From: Euglena gracilis
Lineage: Eukaryota > Euglenida > Euglenophyceae > Euglenales
Reading direction: 5' to 3'
DNA: 64,000 nucleotides
Assembly (NCBI GenBank): GCA_039621445.1
Contig: CP154956.1
Coordinates: forward strand, 53,739,143 to 53,803,142
The notes under the pieces were generated by a model that was given only the letters and a program-made list of their open reading frames with translations, was not told the origin of the DNA and searched no databases. Made by a program: the position numbers and the translations under genes. Positions within the stretch are counted from its first letter, which is position 1. Each line of letters starts with the position of its first letter. Below are positions 1 to 11,884 of this stretch, in pieces.

Positions 1-3000
1 CACCCCACCCCACGACCCCTGCATGCCATTCCTGCCTTCCCGATGCGCGGTCTCCCCGCCCGTGGCGCCTGTCACAGGAAAGCGCCCGCAGCGGCCCCAG
101 CCAGCCCTGGGCCCTCGCCAAGTGTTGCCGCCGCCGCCCCAGCGAAGGCATGCGTGTGTGGGATGGGGAGCGGGGTGGCGGTTTGGGTTGGGGCAGCTCG
201 GCAAGCAGGGAGGCTCAGGCGCAGCCTCACCGGCCCACCCCCTCTAGTCTGCTTGACGCCTGGTGTCGCTCTTCCCTCAGCCCCCGGCCCCCGCGCCGGC
301 CAGCAAGGAGCCAGTGGGTGCCGCCCCTCCGGCCGCCAGCGCTGCCGCAGCGGCCAAGCCGACCCCAAGCGCCGCTGCCCCACCGTATACCCCGCCCCCT
401 GTTCTCTGCCTATGCCTCACCCCCACGCTTTCCATTCCCCTCGCAGTGGCCAATGGGGATGGACCGTCATGGGCCAATTCATAGTACCACTGCACTGGAG
501 GTCGCAAGCTGGGGAGATGTTATGGAAATTCATGTGCCACACAGCGCCGGCTGTCTTTCGCCGGAGGGGGGGGGAGGTAACCTACCCATGCACAGACACA
601 GGCTTGGGTGGGGGAGGACTTATGTGTGGGCCCAGTCAGGTTGGTGTGGTGGGTGGTGGAGGGGAGATCCGCCGTCCCCATGAATGCCGGGGGTTGCCGC
701 ACACTACTCTTCTCCGGGGCTGGCATGGGGGAGTGGGAGTGGGCCGGGGAGAGAGGTCTGTGTGTCAGCAGCGCCGCTCATGCACTGATTGTCGCCAATG
801 GATCCTCCTGGTGCTGAGGACTCTTCAGGATGCAGTTGATGGCAAATGGTTAATATTCGATCAACTCTGTGGGTTGAGGTCATACCGTGGATGGATGGAA
901 AGGGAACGCCAGATGCAGTTTGTCGGGGTGTGAAGCCGCAATGCCATCTGCGATCCCCTGGCCCCTTGCAAGGTTCAGCCAGGAGCGAAAAATTGACCCC
1001 CCAGGCGGTAGGTGGCCGGACCTCTCCATTTCCGGCCCACAGGGGGGGTTTCAACCGCGGCAGCCCTTCTCCACCCCACCCCACGACCCCTGCATGCCAT
1101 TCCTGCCTTCCCGATGCGCGGTCTCCCCACCCGTGACGCCTGTCACAGGAAAGCGCCCGCAGCGGCCCCAGCCAGCCCTGGGCCCTCGCCAAGTGTTGCC
1201 GCCGCCGCCCCAGCGAAGGCATGCGTGTGTGGGATGGGGAGCGGGGTGGCGGTTTGGGTTGGGGCAGCTCGGCAAGCAGGGAGCCTCAGGCGCAGCCTCA
1301 CCGGCCCACCCCCTCTAGCCTGCTTGACGCCTGGTGTCGCTCTTCCCTCAGCCCCCGGCCCCCGCGCCGGCCAGCAAGGAGCCAGTGGGTGCCGCCCCTC
1401 CGGCCGCCAGCGCTGCCGCAGCGGCCAAGCCGACCCCAAGCGCCGCTGCCCCACCGTATACCCCGCCCCCTTTTCTCTGCCTATGCCTCACCCCCACGCT
1501 TTCCATTCCCCTCGCAGTGGCCAATGGGGATGGACCGTCATTGGCCAATTCATAGTGTCACTGCACTGGAGGTCGCAAGCTGGGGAGATGTTATGGAAAT
1601 TCATGTGCCACACAGCGCCGGCTGTCTTTCGCCGGAGGGGGGAGGTAACCTACCCATGCACAGACACAGGCTTGGGTGGGGGAGGACTTATGTGTGGGCC
1701 CAGTCAGGTTGGTGTGGTGGGTGGTGGAGGGGAGATCCGCCGTCCCCATGAATGCCGGGGGTTGCCGCACACTACTCTTCTCCGGGGCTGGCATGGGGGA
1801 GTGGGAGTGGGCCGGGGAGAGGTCTGTGTGTCAGCAGCGCCGCTCATGCACTGATTGTCGCCAATGGATCCTCCTGGTGCTGAGGACTCTTCAGGATGCA
1901 GTTGATGGCAAATGGTTAATATTCGATCAACTCTGTGGGTTGAGGTCATACCGTGGATGGATGGAAAGGGAACGCCAGATGCAGTTTGTCGGGGTGTGAA
2001 GCCGCAATGCCATCTGCGATCCCCTGGCCCCTTGCAAGGTTCAGCCAGGAGCGAAAAATTGACCCCCCAGGCGGTAGGTGGCCGGACCTCTCCATTTCCG
2101 GCCCACAGGGGGGGTTTCAACCGCGGCAGCCCTTCTCCACCCCACCCCACGACCCCTGCATGCCATTCCTGCCTTCCCGATGCGCGGTCTCCCCACCCGT
2201 GGCGCCTGTCACAGGAAAGCGCCCGCAGCGGCCCCAGCCAGCCCTGGGCCCTCGCCAAGTGTTGCCGCCGCCGCCCCAGCGAAGGCATGCGTGTGTGTGG
2301 GATGGGGCGGGGTGGCGGTTTGGGTTGGGGCAGCTCGGCAAGCAGGGAGGCTCAGGCGCAGACTCACCGGCACACCCACTCTAGCCTGCTTGACGCCTGG
2401 TGTCGCTCTTCCCTCAGCCCCCGGCCCCCGCGCCGGCCAGCAAGGAGCCAGTGGGTGCCGCCCCTCCGGCCGCCAGCGCTGCCGCAGCGGCCAAGCCGAC
2501 CCCAAGCGCCGCTGCCCCACCGTATGCCCCGCCCCCTTTTCTCTGCCTATGCCTCACCCCCACGCTTTCCTTTCCCCTCGCAGTGGCCAATGGGGATGGA
2601 CCGTCATGGGCCAATTCATAGTATCACTGCACTGGAGGTCGCAAGCTGGGGAGATGTTATGGAAATTCATGTGCCACACAGCGCCGGCTGTCTTTCGCCG
2701 GAGGGGGGAGGTAACCTACCCATGCACAGACACAGGCTTGGGTGGGGGAGGACTTATGTGTGGGCCCAGTCAGGTTGGTGTGGTGGGTGGTGGAGGGGAG
2801 ATCCGCCGTCCCCATGAATGCCGGGGGTTGCCGCACACTACTCTTCTCCGGGGCTGGCATGGGGGAGTGGGAGTGGGCCGGGGAGAGGTCTGTGTGTCAG
2901 CAGCGCCGCTCATGCACTGATTGTCGCCAATGGATCCTCCTGGTGCTGAGGACTCTTCAGGATGCAGTTGATGGCAAATGGTTAATATTCGATCAACTCT

Positions 3001-6000
3001 GTGGGTTGAGGTCATACCGTGGATGGATGGAAAGGGAACGCCAGATGCAGTTTGTCGGGGTGTGAAGCCGCAATGCCATCTGCGATCCCCTGGCCCCTTG
3101 CAAGGTTCAGCCAGGAGCGAAAAATTGACCCCCCAGGCGGTAGGTGGCCGGACCTCTCCATTTCCGGCCCACAGGGGGGGTTTCAACCGCGGCAGCCCTT
3201 CTCCACCCCACCCCACGACCCCTGCATGCCATTCCTGCCTTCCCGATGCGCGGTCTCCCCACCCGTGGCGCCTGTCACAGGAAAGCGCCCGCAGCGGCCC
3301 CAGCCAGCCCTGGGCCCTCGCCAAGTGTTGCCGCCGCCGCCCCAGCGAAGGCATGCGTGTGTGGGATGGGGAGCGGGGTGGCGGTTTGGGTTGGGGCAGC
3401 TCGGCAAGCAGGGAGCCTCAGGCGCAGCCTCACCGGCCCACCCCCTCTAGCCTGCTTGACGCCTGGTGTCGCTCTTCCCTCAGCCCCCGGCCCCCGCGCC
3501 GGCCAGCAAGGAGCCAGTGGGTGCCGCCCCTCCGGCCGCCAGCGCTGCCGCAGCGGCCAAGCCGACCCCAAGCGCCGCTGCCCCACCGTATACCCCGCCC
3601 CCTTTTCTCTGCCTATGCCTCACCCCCACGCTTTCCATTCCCCTCGCAGTGGCCAATGGGGATGGACCGTCATGGGCCAATTCATAGTACCACTGCACTG
3701 GAGGTCGCAAGCTGGGGAGATGCTACTGAATTCATGTGCCACACAGCGCCGGCTGTCTTTCGCCGGAGGGGGGAGGTAACCTACCCATGCACAGACACAG
3801 GCTTGGGTGGGGGAGGACTTATGTGTGGGCCCAGTCAGGTTGGTGTGGTGGGTGGTGGAGGGGAGATCCGCCGTCCCCATGAATGCCGGGGGTTGCCGCA
3901 CACTACTCTTCTCCGGGGCTGGCATGGGGGAGTGGGAGTGGGCCGGGGAGAGGTCTGTGTGTCAGCAGCGCCGCTCATGCACTGATTGTCGCCAATGGAT
4001 CCTCCTGGTGCTGAGGACTCTTCAGGATGCAGTTGATGGCAAATGGTTAATATTCGATCAACTCTGTGGGTTGAGGTCATACCGTGGATGGATGGAAAGG
4101 GAACGCCAGATGCAGTTTGTCGGGGTGTGAAGCCGCAATGCCATCTGCGATCCCCTGGCCCATTGCAAGGTTCAGCCAGGAGCGAGAAATTGACCCCCCA
4201 GGCGGTAGGTGGCCGGACCTCTCCATTTCCGGCCCACAGGGGGGGTTTCAACCGCGGCAGCCCTTCTCCACCCCACCCCACGACCCCTGCATGCCATTCC
4301 TGCCTTCCCGATGCGCGGTCTCCCCACCCGTGGCGCCTGTCACAGGAAAGCGCCCGCAGCGGCCCCAGCCAGCCCTGGGCCCTCGCCAAGTGTTGCCGCC
4401 GCCGCCCCAGCGAAGGCATGCGTGTGTGGGATGGGGAGCGGGGTGGCGGTTTGGGTTGGGGCAGCTCAGCAAGCAGGGAGCCTCAGGCGCAGCCTCACCG
4501 GCCCACCCCCTCTAGCCTGCTTGACGCCTGGTGTCGCTCTTCCCTCAGCCCCCGGCCCCCGCGCCGGCCAGCAAGGAGCCAGTGGGTGCCGCCCCTCCGG
4601 CCGCCAGCGCTGCCGCAGCGGCCAAGCCGACCCCAAGCGCCGCTGCCCCACCGTATGCCCCGCCCCCTTTTCTCTGCCTATGCCTCACCCCCACGCTTTC
4701 CTTTCCCCTCGCAGTGGCCAATGGGGATGGACCGTCATGATGGGCAATTCATAGTCAAATTCATCGCAACCACTGCACTGGAGGTCGCAAGCTGGGGAGA
4801 TGTTATGGAAATTCATGTGCCACACAGCGCCGGCTGTCTTTCGCCGGAGGGGGGAGGTAACCTACCCATGCACAGACACAGGCTTGGGTGGGGGAGGACT
4901 TATGTGTGGGCCCAGTCAGGTTGGTGTGGTGGGTGGTGGAGGGGAGATCCGCCGTCCCCATGAATGCCGGGGGTTGCCGCACACTACTCTTCTCCGGGGC
5001 TGGCATGGGGGAGTGGGAGTGGGCCGGGGAGAGGTCTGTGTGTCAGCAGCGCCGCTCATGCACTGATTGTCGCCAATGGATCCTCCTGGTGCTGAGGACT
5101 CTTCAGGATGCAGTTGATGGCAAATGGTTAATATTCGATCAACTCTGTGGGTTGAGGTCATACCGTGGATGGATGGAAAGGGAACGCCAGATGCAGTTTG
5201 TCGGGGGGTGAAGCCGCAAGGCCATCTGCGATCCCCTGGCCCCTTGCAAGGTTCAGCCAGGAGCGAAAAATTGACCCCCCAGGCGGTAGGTGGCCGGACC
5301 TCTCCATTTCCGGCCCACAGGGGGGGGTTTCAACCGCGGCAGCCCGTCTCCACCCCACCCCACGACCCCTGCATGCCATTCCTGCCTTCCCGATGCGCGG
5401 TCTCCCCACCCGTGGCGCCTGTCACAGGAAAGCGCCCGCAGCGGCCCCAGCCAGCCCTGGGCCCTCGCCAAGTGTTGCCGCCGCCGCCCCAGCGAAGGCA
5501 TGCGTGTGTGGGATGGGGAGCGGGGTGGCGGTTTGGGTTGGGGCAGCTCGGCAAGCAGGGAGGCTCAGGCGCAGCCTCACCGGCCCACCCCCTCTAGTCT
5601 GCTTGACGCCTGGTGTCGCTCTCCCCTCAGCCCCCGGCCCCCGCGCCGGCCAGCAAGGAGCCAGTGGGTGCCGCCCCTCCGGCCGCCAGCGCTGCCGCAG
5701 CGGCCAAGCCGACCCCAAGCGCCGCTGCCCCACCGTATGCCCCGCCCCCTTTTCTCTGCCTATGCCTCACCCCCACGCTTTCCTTTCCCCTCGCAGTGGC
5801 CAATGGGGATGGACCGTCATGGGCCAATTCATAGTACCACTGCACTGGAGGTCGCAAGCTGGGGAGATGTTATGGAAATTCATGTGCCACACTTTCGCTG
5901 GGGGGGTAACCTACCCATGCACAGACAGGCTTGGGTGGGGAGGACTTATGTGTGGGCCCAGTCAGGTTGGTGTGGTGGGTGGTGGAGGGGAGATCCGCCG

Positions 6001-8637
6001 TCCCTATGAGTGCCGGGGGTTGCCGCACACTACTCTTCTCCGGGGCTGGCATGGGGGAGTGGGAGTGGGCCGGGGAGAGGTTTGTGTGTGTCAGCAGCGC
6101 CGCTCATGCACTGATTGTCGCCAATGGATCCTCCTGATGCTGAGGACTCTTCAGGATGCAGTTGATGGCAAATGGTTAATATTCGATCAACTCTGTGGGT
6201 TGAGGTCATACCGTGGGTGGATGGAAAGGGAACGCCAGATGCAGTTTGTTGGGGTGCGAAGCCGCAATGCCATCTCCGATCCCCTGGCCCCTTGCAAGGT
6301 TCAGCCAGGAGCGAAAAATTGACCCCCCAGGCGGTAGGTGGCCGGACCTCTCCATTTCCGGCCCACAGGGGGGGGGGGGTTTCAACCGCGGCAGCCCTTC
6401 TCCACCCCACCCCACGACCCCTGCATGCCATTCCTGCCTTCCCGATGCGCGGTCTCCCCACCCGTGGCGCCTGTCACAGGAAAGCGCCCGCAGCGGCCCC
6501 AGCCAGCCCTGGGCCCTCGCCAAGTGTTGCCGCCGCCGCCCCAGCGAAGGCATGCGTGTGTGGGATGGGGAGCGGGGTGGCGGTTTGGGTTGGGGCAGTT
6601 TGGCAAGCAGGGAGGCTCAGGCGCAGCCTCCCCGGCCCACCCCCTCTGGTCTGCTTGACGCCTGGTGTCGCTCTCCCCTCAGCCCCCGGCCCCCGCGCCG
6701 GCCAGCAAGGAGCCAGTGGGTGCCGCCCCTCCGGCCGCCAGCGCTGCCGCAGCGGCCAAGCCGACCCCGAGCGCCGCTGCCCCACCGTATGCCCCGCCCC
6801 CTTTTCTCTGCCTATGCCTCACCCCCACGCTTTCCTTTCCCCTCGCAGTGGCCAATGGGGATGGACCGTCATGGGCCAATTCATAGTATCACTGCACTGG
6901 AGGTCGCAAGCTGGGGAGATGTTATGGAAATACATGTGCCACACAGCGCCGGCTGTCTTTCGCCGGGGGGGGGGAGGTAACCTACCCATGCACAGACACA
7001 GGCTTGGGTGGGGGAGGACTTATGTGCGGGCCCAGTCAGGTTGGTGTGGTGGGTGGTGGAGGGGAGATCCGCCGTCCCCATGAATGCCGGGGGTTGCCGC
7101 ACACTACTCTTCTCCGGGGCTGGCATGGGGGAGTGGGAGTGGGCCGGGGAGAGGTCTGTGTGTCAGCAGCGCCGCTCATGCACTGATTGTCGCCAATGGA
7201 TCCTCCTGGTGCTGAGGACTCTTCAGGATGCAGTTGATGGCAAATGGTTAATATTCGATCAACTCTGTGGGTTGAGGTCATACCGTGGATGGATGGAAAG
7301 GGAACGCCAGATGCAGTTTGTCGGGGTGTGAAGCCGCAATGCCATCTGCGATCCCCTGGCCCCTTGCAAGGTTCAGCCAGGAGCGAAAAATTGACCCCCC
7401 AGGCGGTAGGTGGCCGGACCTCTCCATTTCCGGCCCACAGGGGGGGGTTTCAACCGCGGCAGCCCTTCTCCACCCCACCCCACGACCCCTGCATGCCATT
7501 CCTGCCTTCCCGATGCGCGGTCTCCCCACCCGTGGCGCCTGTCACAGGAAAGCGCCCGCAGCGGCCCCAGCCAGCCCTGGGCCCTCGCCAAGTGTTGCCG
7601 CCGCCGCCCCAGCGAAGGCATGCGTGTGTGGGATGGGGAGCGGGGTGGCGGTTTGGGTTGGGGCAGCTCGGCAAGCAGGGAGCCTCAGGCGCAGCCTCAC
7701 CGGCCCACCCCCTCTAGCCTGCTTGACGCCTGGTGTCGCTCTTCCCTCAGCCCCCGGCCCCCGCGCCGGCCAGCAAGGAGCCAGTGGGTGCCGCCCCTCC
7801 GGCCGCCAGCGCTGCCGCAGCGGCCAAGCCGACCCCAAGCGCCGCTGCCCCACCGTATGCCCCGCCCCCTTTTCTCTGCCTATGCCTCACCCCCACGCTT
7901 TCCATTCCCCTCGCAGTGGCCAATGGGGATGGACCGTCATGGCAGGGGGGGGAAAAATGCGTTTCGCATTTTTTCGCATTTTTGCGCATTTTTTGCGCAT
8001 TTTTTCAAATTTTCCAAAAATGCGCAATTTTGCGCATTTTTTCGCATTTTTTACGCATTTTTTCGTTTTTTTCAGCGCATTTTTTTGCTTTTTGGCACAT
8101 TTTTTCGTGATTTTCTAAAATTTTCGCATTTTTTGACCATTTTTGCACTTTTTTCAAAAATTTGAAATTTTCGACTTTTTTTGAAACTTACATTTTCCTC
8201 ATTATTCTACATAATTTCTTCAAATTTGGTGCCATTTTTGCATGTTTTGGGGTAATTTTTGCATTTTCGTGATTTTTGCGCATTTTTTCTCGGATTTTGC
8301 ACATTTTTGCGCATTTTTTCTCGGATTTTGCACATTTTTGCGCATTTTTTCTCGGATTTTGCACATTTTTTGCGCATTTTTTTGCGCATTTTTGCGCATT
8401 TTTGCGCATTTTTGCGCATTTTTTCCGAGGCCGGGCGAGCGCATTTCCCCCCCCCCTGCCGTCATGGGCCAATTCATAGTATCACTGCACTGGAGGTCGC
8501 AAGCTGGGGAGATGTTATGGAAATTCATGTGCCACACAGCGCCGGCTGTCTTTCGCCGGAGGGGGGAGGTAACCTACCCATGCACAGACACAGGCTTGGG
8601 TGGGGGAGGACTTATGTGTGGGCCCAGTCAGGTTGGT
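1..8637. repeat. Tandem array of eight ~1.07 kb units
   Basis: Anchor ATGCCATTCC recurs at 23, 1094, 2160, 3226, 4291, 5373, 6425 and 7493, giving periods of 1071, 1066, 1066, 1065, 1082, 1052 and 1068 bp. Units are near-identical. Insertions and deletions occur only outside the proposed exons, for example a 15 bp insertion near 4740, a deletion near 5893 and G-run length changes. The last unit is interrupted at 7941-8460 and truncated at 8637, where unique sequence begins. The window opens inside the array, so the true copy number is unknown. Confidence 0.95.
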
Positions 8638-8901
8638 GCTTACATAACCAATTTATATGACTGGTAATGCTACTCAACAATTGCGGAACGCTTCATGGGC
8701 TTGAAGTTCTGGGGGGGATAGGGCTGACCATTCCCTGAAAGGGGCACTCATGAACGGTGGGCAGTGATCGCAGGGCTGGGACACTGGCATTGTTTTTTGG
8801 TGAGCAGAGGTGTGTGCGCGCAGCTGGTCTTCTTCTCTTTCAGTCACAAACACAGCAAGTCCAAAGAGGCCCCCAAGGGCTTCAAAGGTTTCAAGTCCTG
8901 A
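78..8901 (+). CDS. Ala/Pro/Lys-rich repeat protein, 3' part of gene (17 exons in window)
   Basis: Spliced gene with its 5' end outside the window. Each of eight tandem units carries exon X (70 nt) and exon Y (104 nt). X exons are 78-147, 1149-1218, 2215-2284, 3281-3350, 4346-4415, 5428-5497, 6480-6549 and 7548-7617. Y exons are 281-384, 1352-1455, 2418-2521, 3484-3587, 4549-4652, 5631-5734, 6683-6786 and 7751-7854. The last exon is 8844-8901. X enters in phase 2 and leaves in phase 0; Y enters in phase 0 and leaves in phase 2 at a GTATAC/GTATGC donor. Every junction, including Y8 to the last exon, keeps frame. The X donor is either GC (after AAG) or GT six bases later. Each unit encodes about 58 residues of A, P, K and S (PKAPAAAPASPG, then PPAPAPASKEP), and the protein ends HKHSKSKEAPKGFKGFKS. 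The composition resembles histone H1-like or ribosomal-protein tails or a structural repeat protein. No function can be assigned. Confidence 0.7.
7941..8460. mobile_element. 520 bp MITE-like element, GGCAG ends, 5 bp target duplication
   Basis: Inserted in repeat unit 8. The left end GGCAGGGGGGGG and the right end CCCCCCCCTGCC form inverted repeats that continue into AAATGCG on both sides. GTCAT flanks it directly at 7936-7940 and 8461-8465. The other seven units show the empty site, with GTCAT once, continuing to GGGCCAATTC. The interior is AT-rich and built from words such as TGCGCATTTTT and TCGGATTTTGCACA. There is no coding capacity. It lies in the intron after exon Y8. Confidence 0.9.
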
Positions 8902-9330
8902 GACATGGTTTGATTGCAGATGGTGTGCTGCCCACTGGTTGTTCCTCTGGCATTTTGGGATGCCTTCAGGAGCCCTGAGGGACTTTTAAAGAACCCATTG
9001 ACCTACGCCGGGTTTTTTTTTGCTTTTTTTTTCATTGCAAGGTCTGGTAAAAATTCTATTGGGTATTATTCTCCTGCAAATGCACTGCACTTGTGTTCAC
9101 TACTTAGTCATGTGTGAGAACTGGTGAATTCATCAATTGCTTTTATTTTTGAGTGTGTCTTTTGGTTGCATTTTCCTTTCTGGCGTGATCATTATGAAAC
9201 AGATTATCACACCTCGGCTTCCTTCGCATAAATTATGACGTCATTTGTCAAATTGTGATGTCTTGGATTTGAGATTGTACATTTGCGCTGGGTGGGGTGA
9301 GGGGGTGTAAAGAGGCAGCACTGAGGGCAA
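8902..9330. other. 3' flank of the repeat-protein gene, no gene seen
   Basis: AT-richer sequence after the stop at 8901, with a T-rich run near 9010-9030. I see no coding-like third-position bias, no clear polyadenylation hexamer and no transposon ends. Confidence 0.5.
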
Positions 9331-9331
9331 C

Positions 9332-9721
9332 ATGATTGATGCTCCTCCACTGGGAGTCTCCCCTCCTTCGCAGGTGCCACGTCCGCAGTCCCACGACCCG
9401 CGACGCGCCAGTCACAGCCGGGCAATCGTCGCCACTGACTGCTGTCCCCACCTCTTCCTCCTCTTCATCGTCATCTTCATCTCCACCCCTTCCCCGACAA
9501 TCTCAAGCCCAAACGCTCCACCGGGAGCCATTCCCAATGTCCGCACATTTCTGCACCACGCACACCGCCCGTCGTCCGATGCGGAGGCAGCCGAGCCCCA
9601 CCCCACCCCCAACATTCGGGTCGCTGTCCATCGTCACCACGCAGGCCGTTTGGTTGAAGGGCCCTGGGCACAGGAATCTGAACTGCCAGGGAAGAGACTT
9701 CGGGGCGCAACTCACACTTAA
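9332..9721 (+). other. Possible exon, strand and frame unresolved
   Basis: A GC-rich block with a plausible acceptor (CCTTCGCAG at about 9374) and open frames on both strands. One + frame is Ser-rich. Another + frame has a hydrophobic stretch with several His and Pro. The - strand reads an acidic DEDDDEEEEE run. The same TCATCT-type low-complexity tract creates all of these, so I cannot tell which, if any, is translated. Confidence 0.2.
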
Positions 9722-10500
9722 ACATATTTGTGTCTTGGTTTGTGCATTTTTGCACACCGACACAATTTTTAACTTTGGGGGTTGGGTCCAGGTTTTTAAA
9801 CTATTTGTGACATGCCGGCCCTCCATTTGATTTTTGCAACTTTCCAGAAGACTTTTTTAGACTCTGTTAAAATCAAATAACAGCAAAAATGATGTTGGTG
9901 TGTGCAACTGCGCACATGGACGATGTGCGCATTTGCGCACACCAACCGCTTTAAAGCCAACCAAGAGCCTCCTATGCCAATGTGTGTGTTTGGAGGTGGA
10001 AAAATAACGTTATGAAAGTGTGGTCTTCTTTCCTTTGTATCTTATGGTGTTGGACCTCCCTTCCAAGGAGCATTGCTGGTTTTTTGGGGTAGTTTGTGTG
10101 CGCAATTCCGCAAATGAACCATTGAAATGGTTGGTGTGCGATATTGCACACGCACCAACCGAAATTGTGCTTTGAATTTGAAGCTTTAGATCTGAGGCAA
10201 AAATGGAAACAGGAGGAGTTTGCTGGAAAGATTTGAGGAGGTGAGACTGAGCCTGAAACAATTCCCCCAACTTTTGACTTTGTGACAATCCAATTATTGG
10301 TGTGTGCATTTGCGCAAATGGTCTGTTTGCGCAAATGTGCACAACAATCATTTGCGCAACTGTGGAAACAGGCCATATGTTCAAATTCAAATGGTATATT
10401 TGTGAAGTTGAGCAACTGGTCAGTTGGGCAAACAGTCTGTTTGCGCATTTGCGCAAACAGCCACTTGTGCAACACCACAAACGTGCCGTTTAGAGAATGT
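9722..10500. repeat. Cluster of TTTGCGCAAA / TGCGCATTTGCGCA palindromes
   Basis: Repeated short palindromes: TGCGCATTTGCGCA near 9929, GTTTGCGCATTTGCGCAAAC near 10438 (11 bp arms with TT between if one flanking base is added), and variants near 10097, 10306 and 10330. The middle dinucleotide is TT or AA. No gene is visible. The cluster resembles the interiors of the elements at 31147-34493 and 55966-58915, but I could not find terminal repeats for this one. Confidence 0.6.
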
Positions 10501-10540
10501 ATTTACATCTGAAATATGAGATAGTTTGTTGAATTCAAAT

Positions 10541-11013
10541 CAGGGGGTTTTCTTGAAGACCCCTGCGGGGGGGGGGGGGGGCCCGCGGGCCAGCTGGAAA
10601 AAGGTACTGGGTTGAAAAATGGTGCTGGCTGGAGCCCCCCCAAGGGGTAGGGGGGGGGTCCCACCGGCTGGGAGCTGGACCCGGCGGGCACCAAGACAAA
10701 TGTCCAAAAAGCCCAAATCCAGCTGGGTTGGCATATTTCAGCTAAATTTGGAGGGGAACCCAAAAACCATCCAAAAAATGCCATTTCCCCCCCACTTTGA
10801 CCCCTGTTTTCTAAAGTATGAGGCGCTTTGCACCGAAAAATTTTTTGGTCCAGTCCGGCTCCGTTGGGTTGGCCTGAACTTTATTTCAGCGGACTCCCGC
10901 GGGAGGGGGGGTTCGCAGCCCGGCTGGGAGGTGCTGGCTGGAAAAAAGGTTCTGGCTGGCTGGACCCCCTCCCCCCGGAGGTAGGGTCCCTCCACATCTC
11001 AAGAAAACACCTG
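10541..11013. mobile_element. hAT-like nonautonomous element, 8 bp target duplication
   Basis: Ends CAGGGGGTTTTCTTGA and, reversed, CAGGTGTTTTCTTGA. ATTCAAAT flanks the element perfectly on both sides (10533-10540 and 11014-11021). CAG ends plus an 8 bp duplication are the hallmark of the hAT superfamily. The interior has poly-C/poly-G runs and CCAGC-rich words shared in reverse orientation with the elements at 42292, 51585 and 61803. No transposase. Confidence 0.85.
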
Positions 11014-11825
11014 ATTCAAATACAACAAAAAGACCAGCCTTCTGGACCCAAATTTGGTCATCGGCAGTTGAGCCCATGAAAAAAAAAACATGTAGGACCT
11101 GCTCTTGGACACCAATTGGCAAAGTCCCTGCTTCCATCTCCGCATTCTGGAGCGCCGCATGCACAGGAGGATGGAGCATGCACTGGAGCACAGTAGCGTC
11201 CTGTTTCCATAATTTGGGTCTTTGGGGTCAGGGGCTGTCATTTTCACAAAAAACCCTTCAGTGCGGGCTAAGCCGTGGGAGCTGGATGGACCAGGGTTCG
11301 CTATTATTATTAGGCAGTGTTCGGGCTGTGGGGGAGGGGGCGTCCCCCCCCCCACCCCCACCCCCTCTTTGAGGTCCAGCCCCCCCGCCCCCCCCCCGGT
11401 TCTCTGTCGGAGCCCTGGGAGGGGGCTCAACACAGGCGCTGCGGTGTGCCCAGGGCCCCCGGCGGCGTGCCGTGGCAAGTGCCGTCCGCTGTCTCGTTGA
11501 CTGCCCGGGCGCTGCTGTGGCCCAGGCGTTGTCACACCCCGAACAGCCTTCCAATGCGGTAGCGATCCGTCCCAACCAGTCTTGTGTCGCAGGACAGCTT
11601 CGAAGGGGGGTGGGCTTTAGCCAGCTTGTGCACTGGTTCTGTTCCTGCTGGCTTTGGAAAATGTCGTGGCTCCGTATCGACCCATACAAACACGTACATG
11701 TACGACCCCATCGGGGCGAAGCATTGGTGTGCAAACACACACACACACACACACACAGACAGACAGACAGACAGACACACACACACACACACAGACAGAC
11801 AGACTGACAGACAGACAGACAGACA

Positions 11826-11865
<40 letters not shown>

Positions 11866-11884
11866 TCCTCATTTGCCATCGCAG
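11014..11884. other. Noncoding stretch with (CA)n/(CAGA)n microsatellite
   Basis: About 11100-11260 shares a diverged repeat with 36360-36470 (common core AAAGTCCCTGCTTCCATCTC). The segment 11736-11862 is a compound microsatellite of CA and CAGA units that runs up to the acceptor of the first recognised Mpv17 exon. A 5' exon of that gene may lie here (for example an ATG at 11659), but none could be joined in phase. Confidence 0.6.

Noticed and set aside
43-7083. Long ORFs of 200-385 codons repeated in every unit of the 5' array, on both strands
   Set aside because: They cross clear splice signals, shift frame between units because of indels, and shadow the two short in-phase exons.
8242-8430. 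CRISPR-like regular repeat (TCGGATTTTGCACATTTTTGCG units)
   Set aside because: Units are contiguous without unique spacers, lie inside a MITE, and the genome is eukaryotic.
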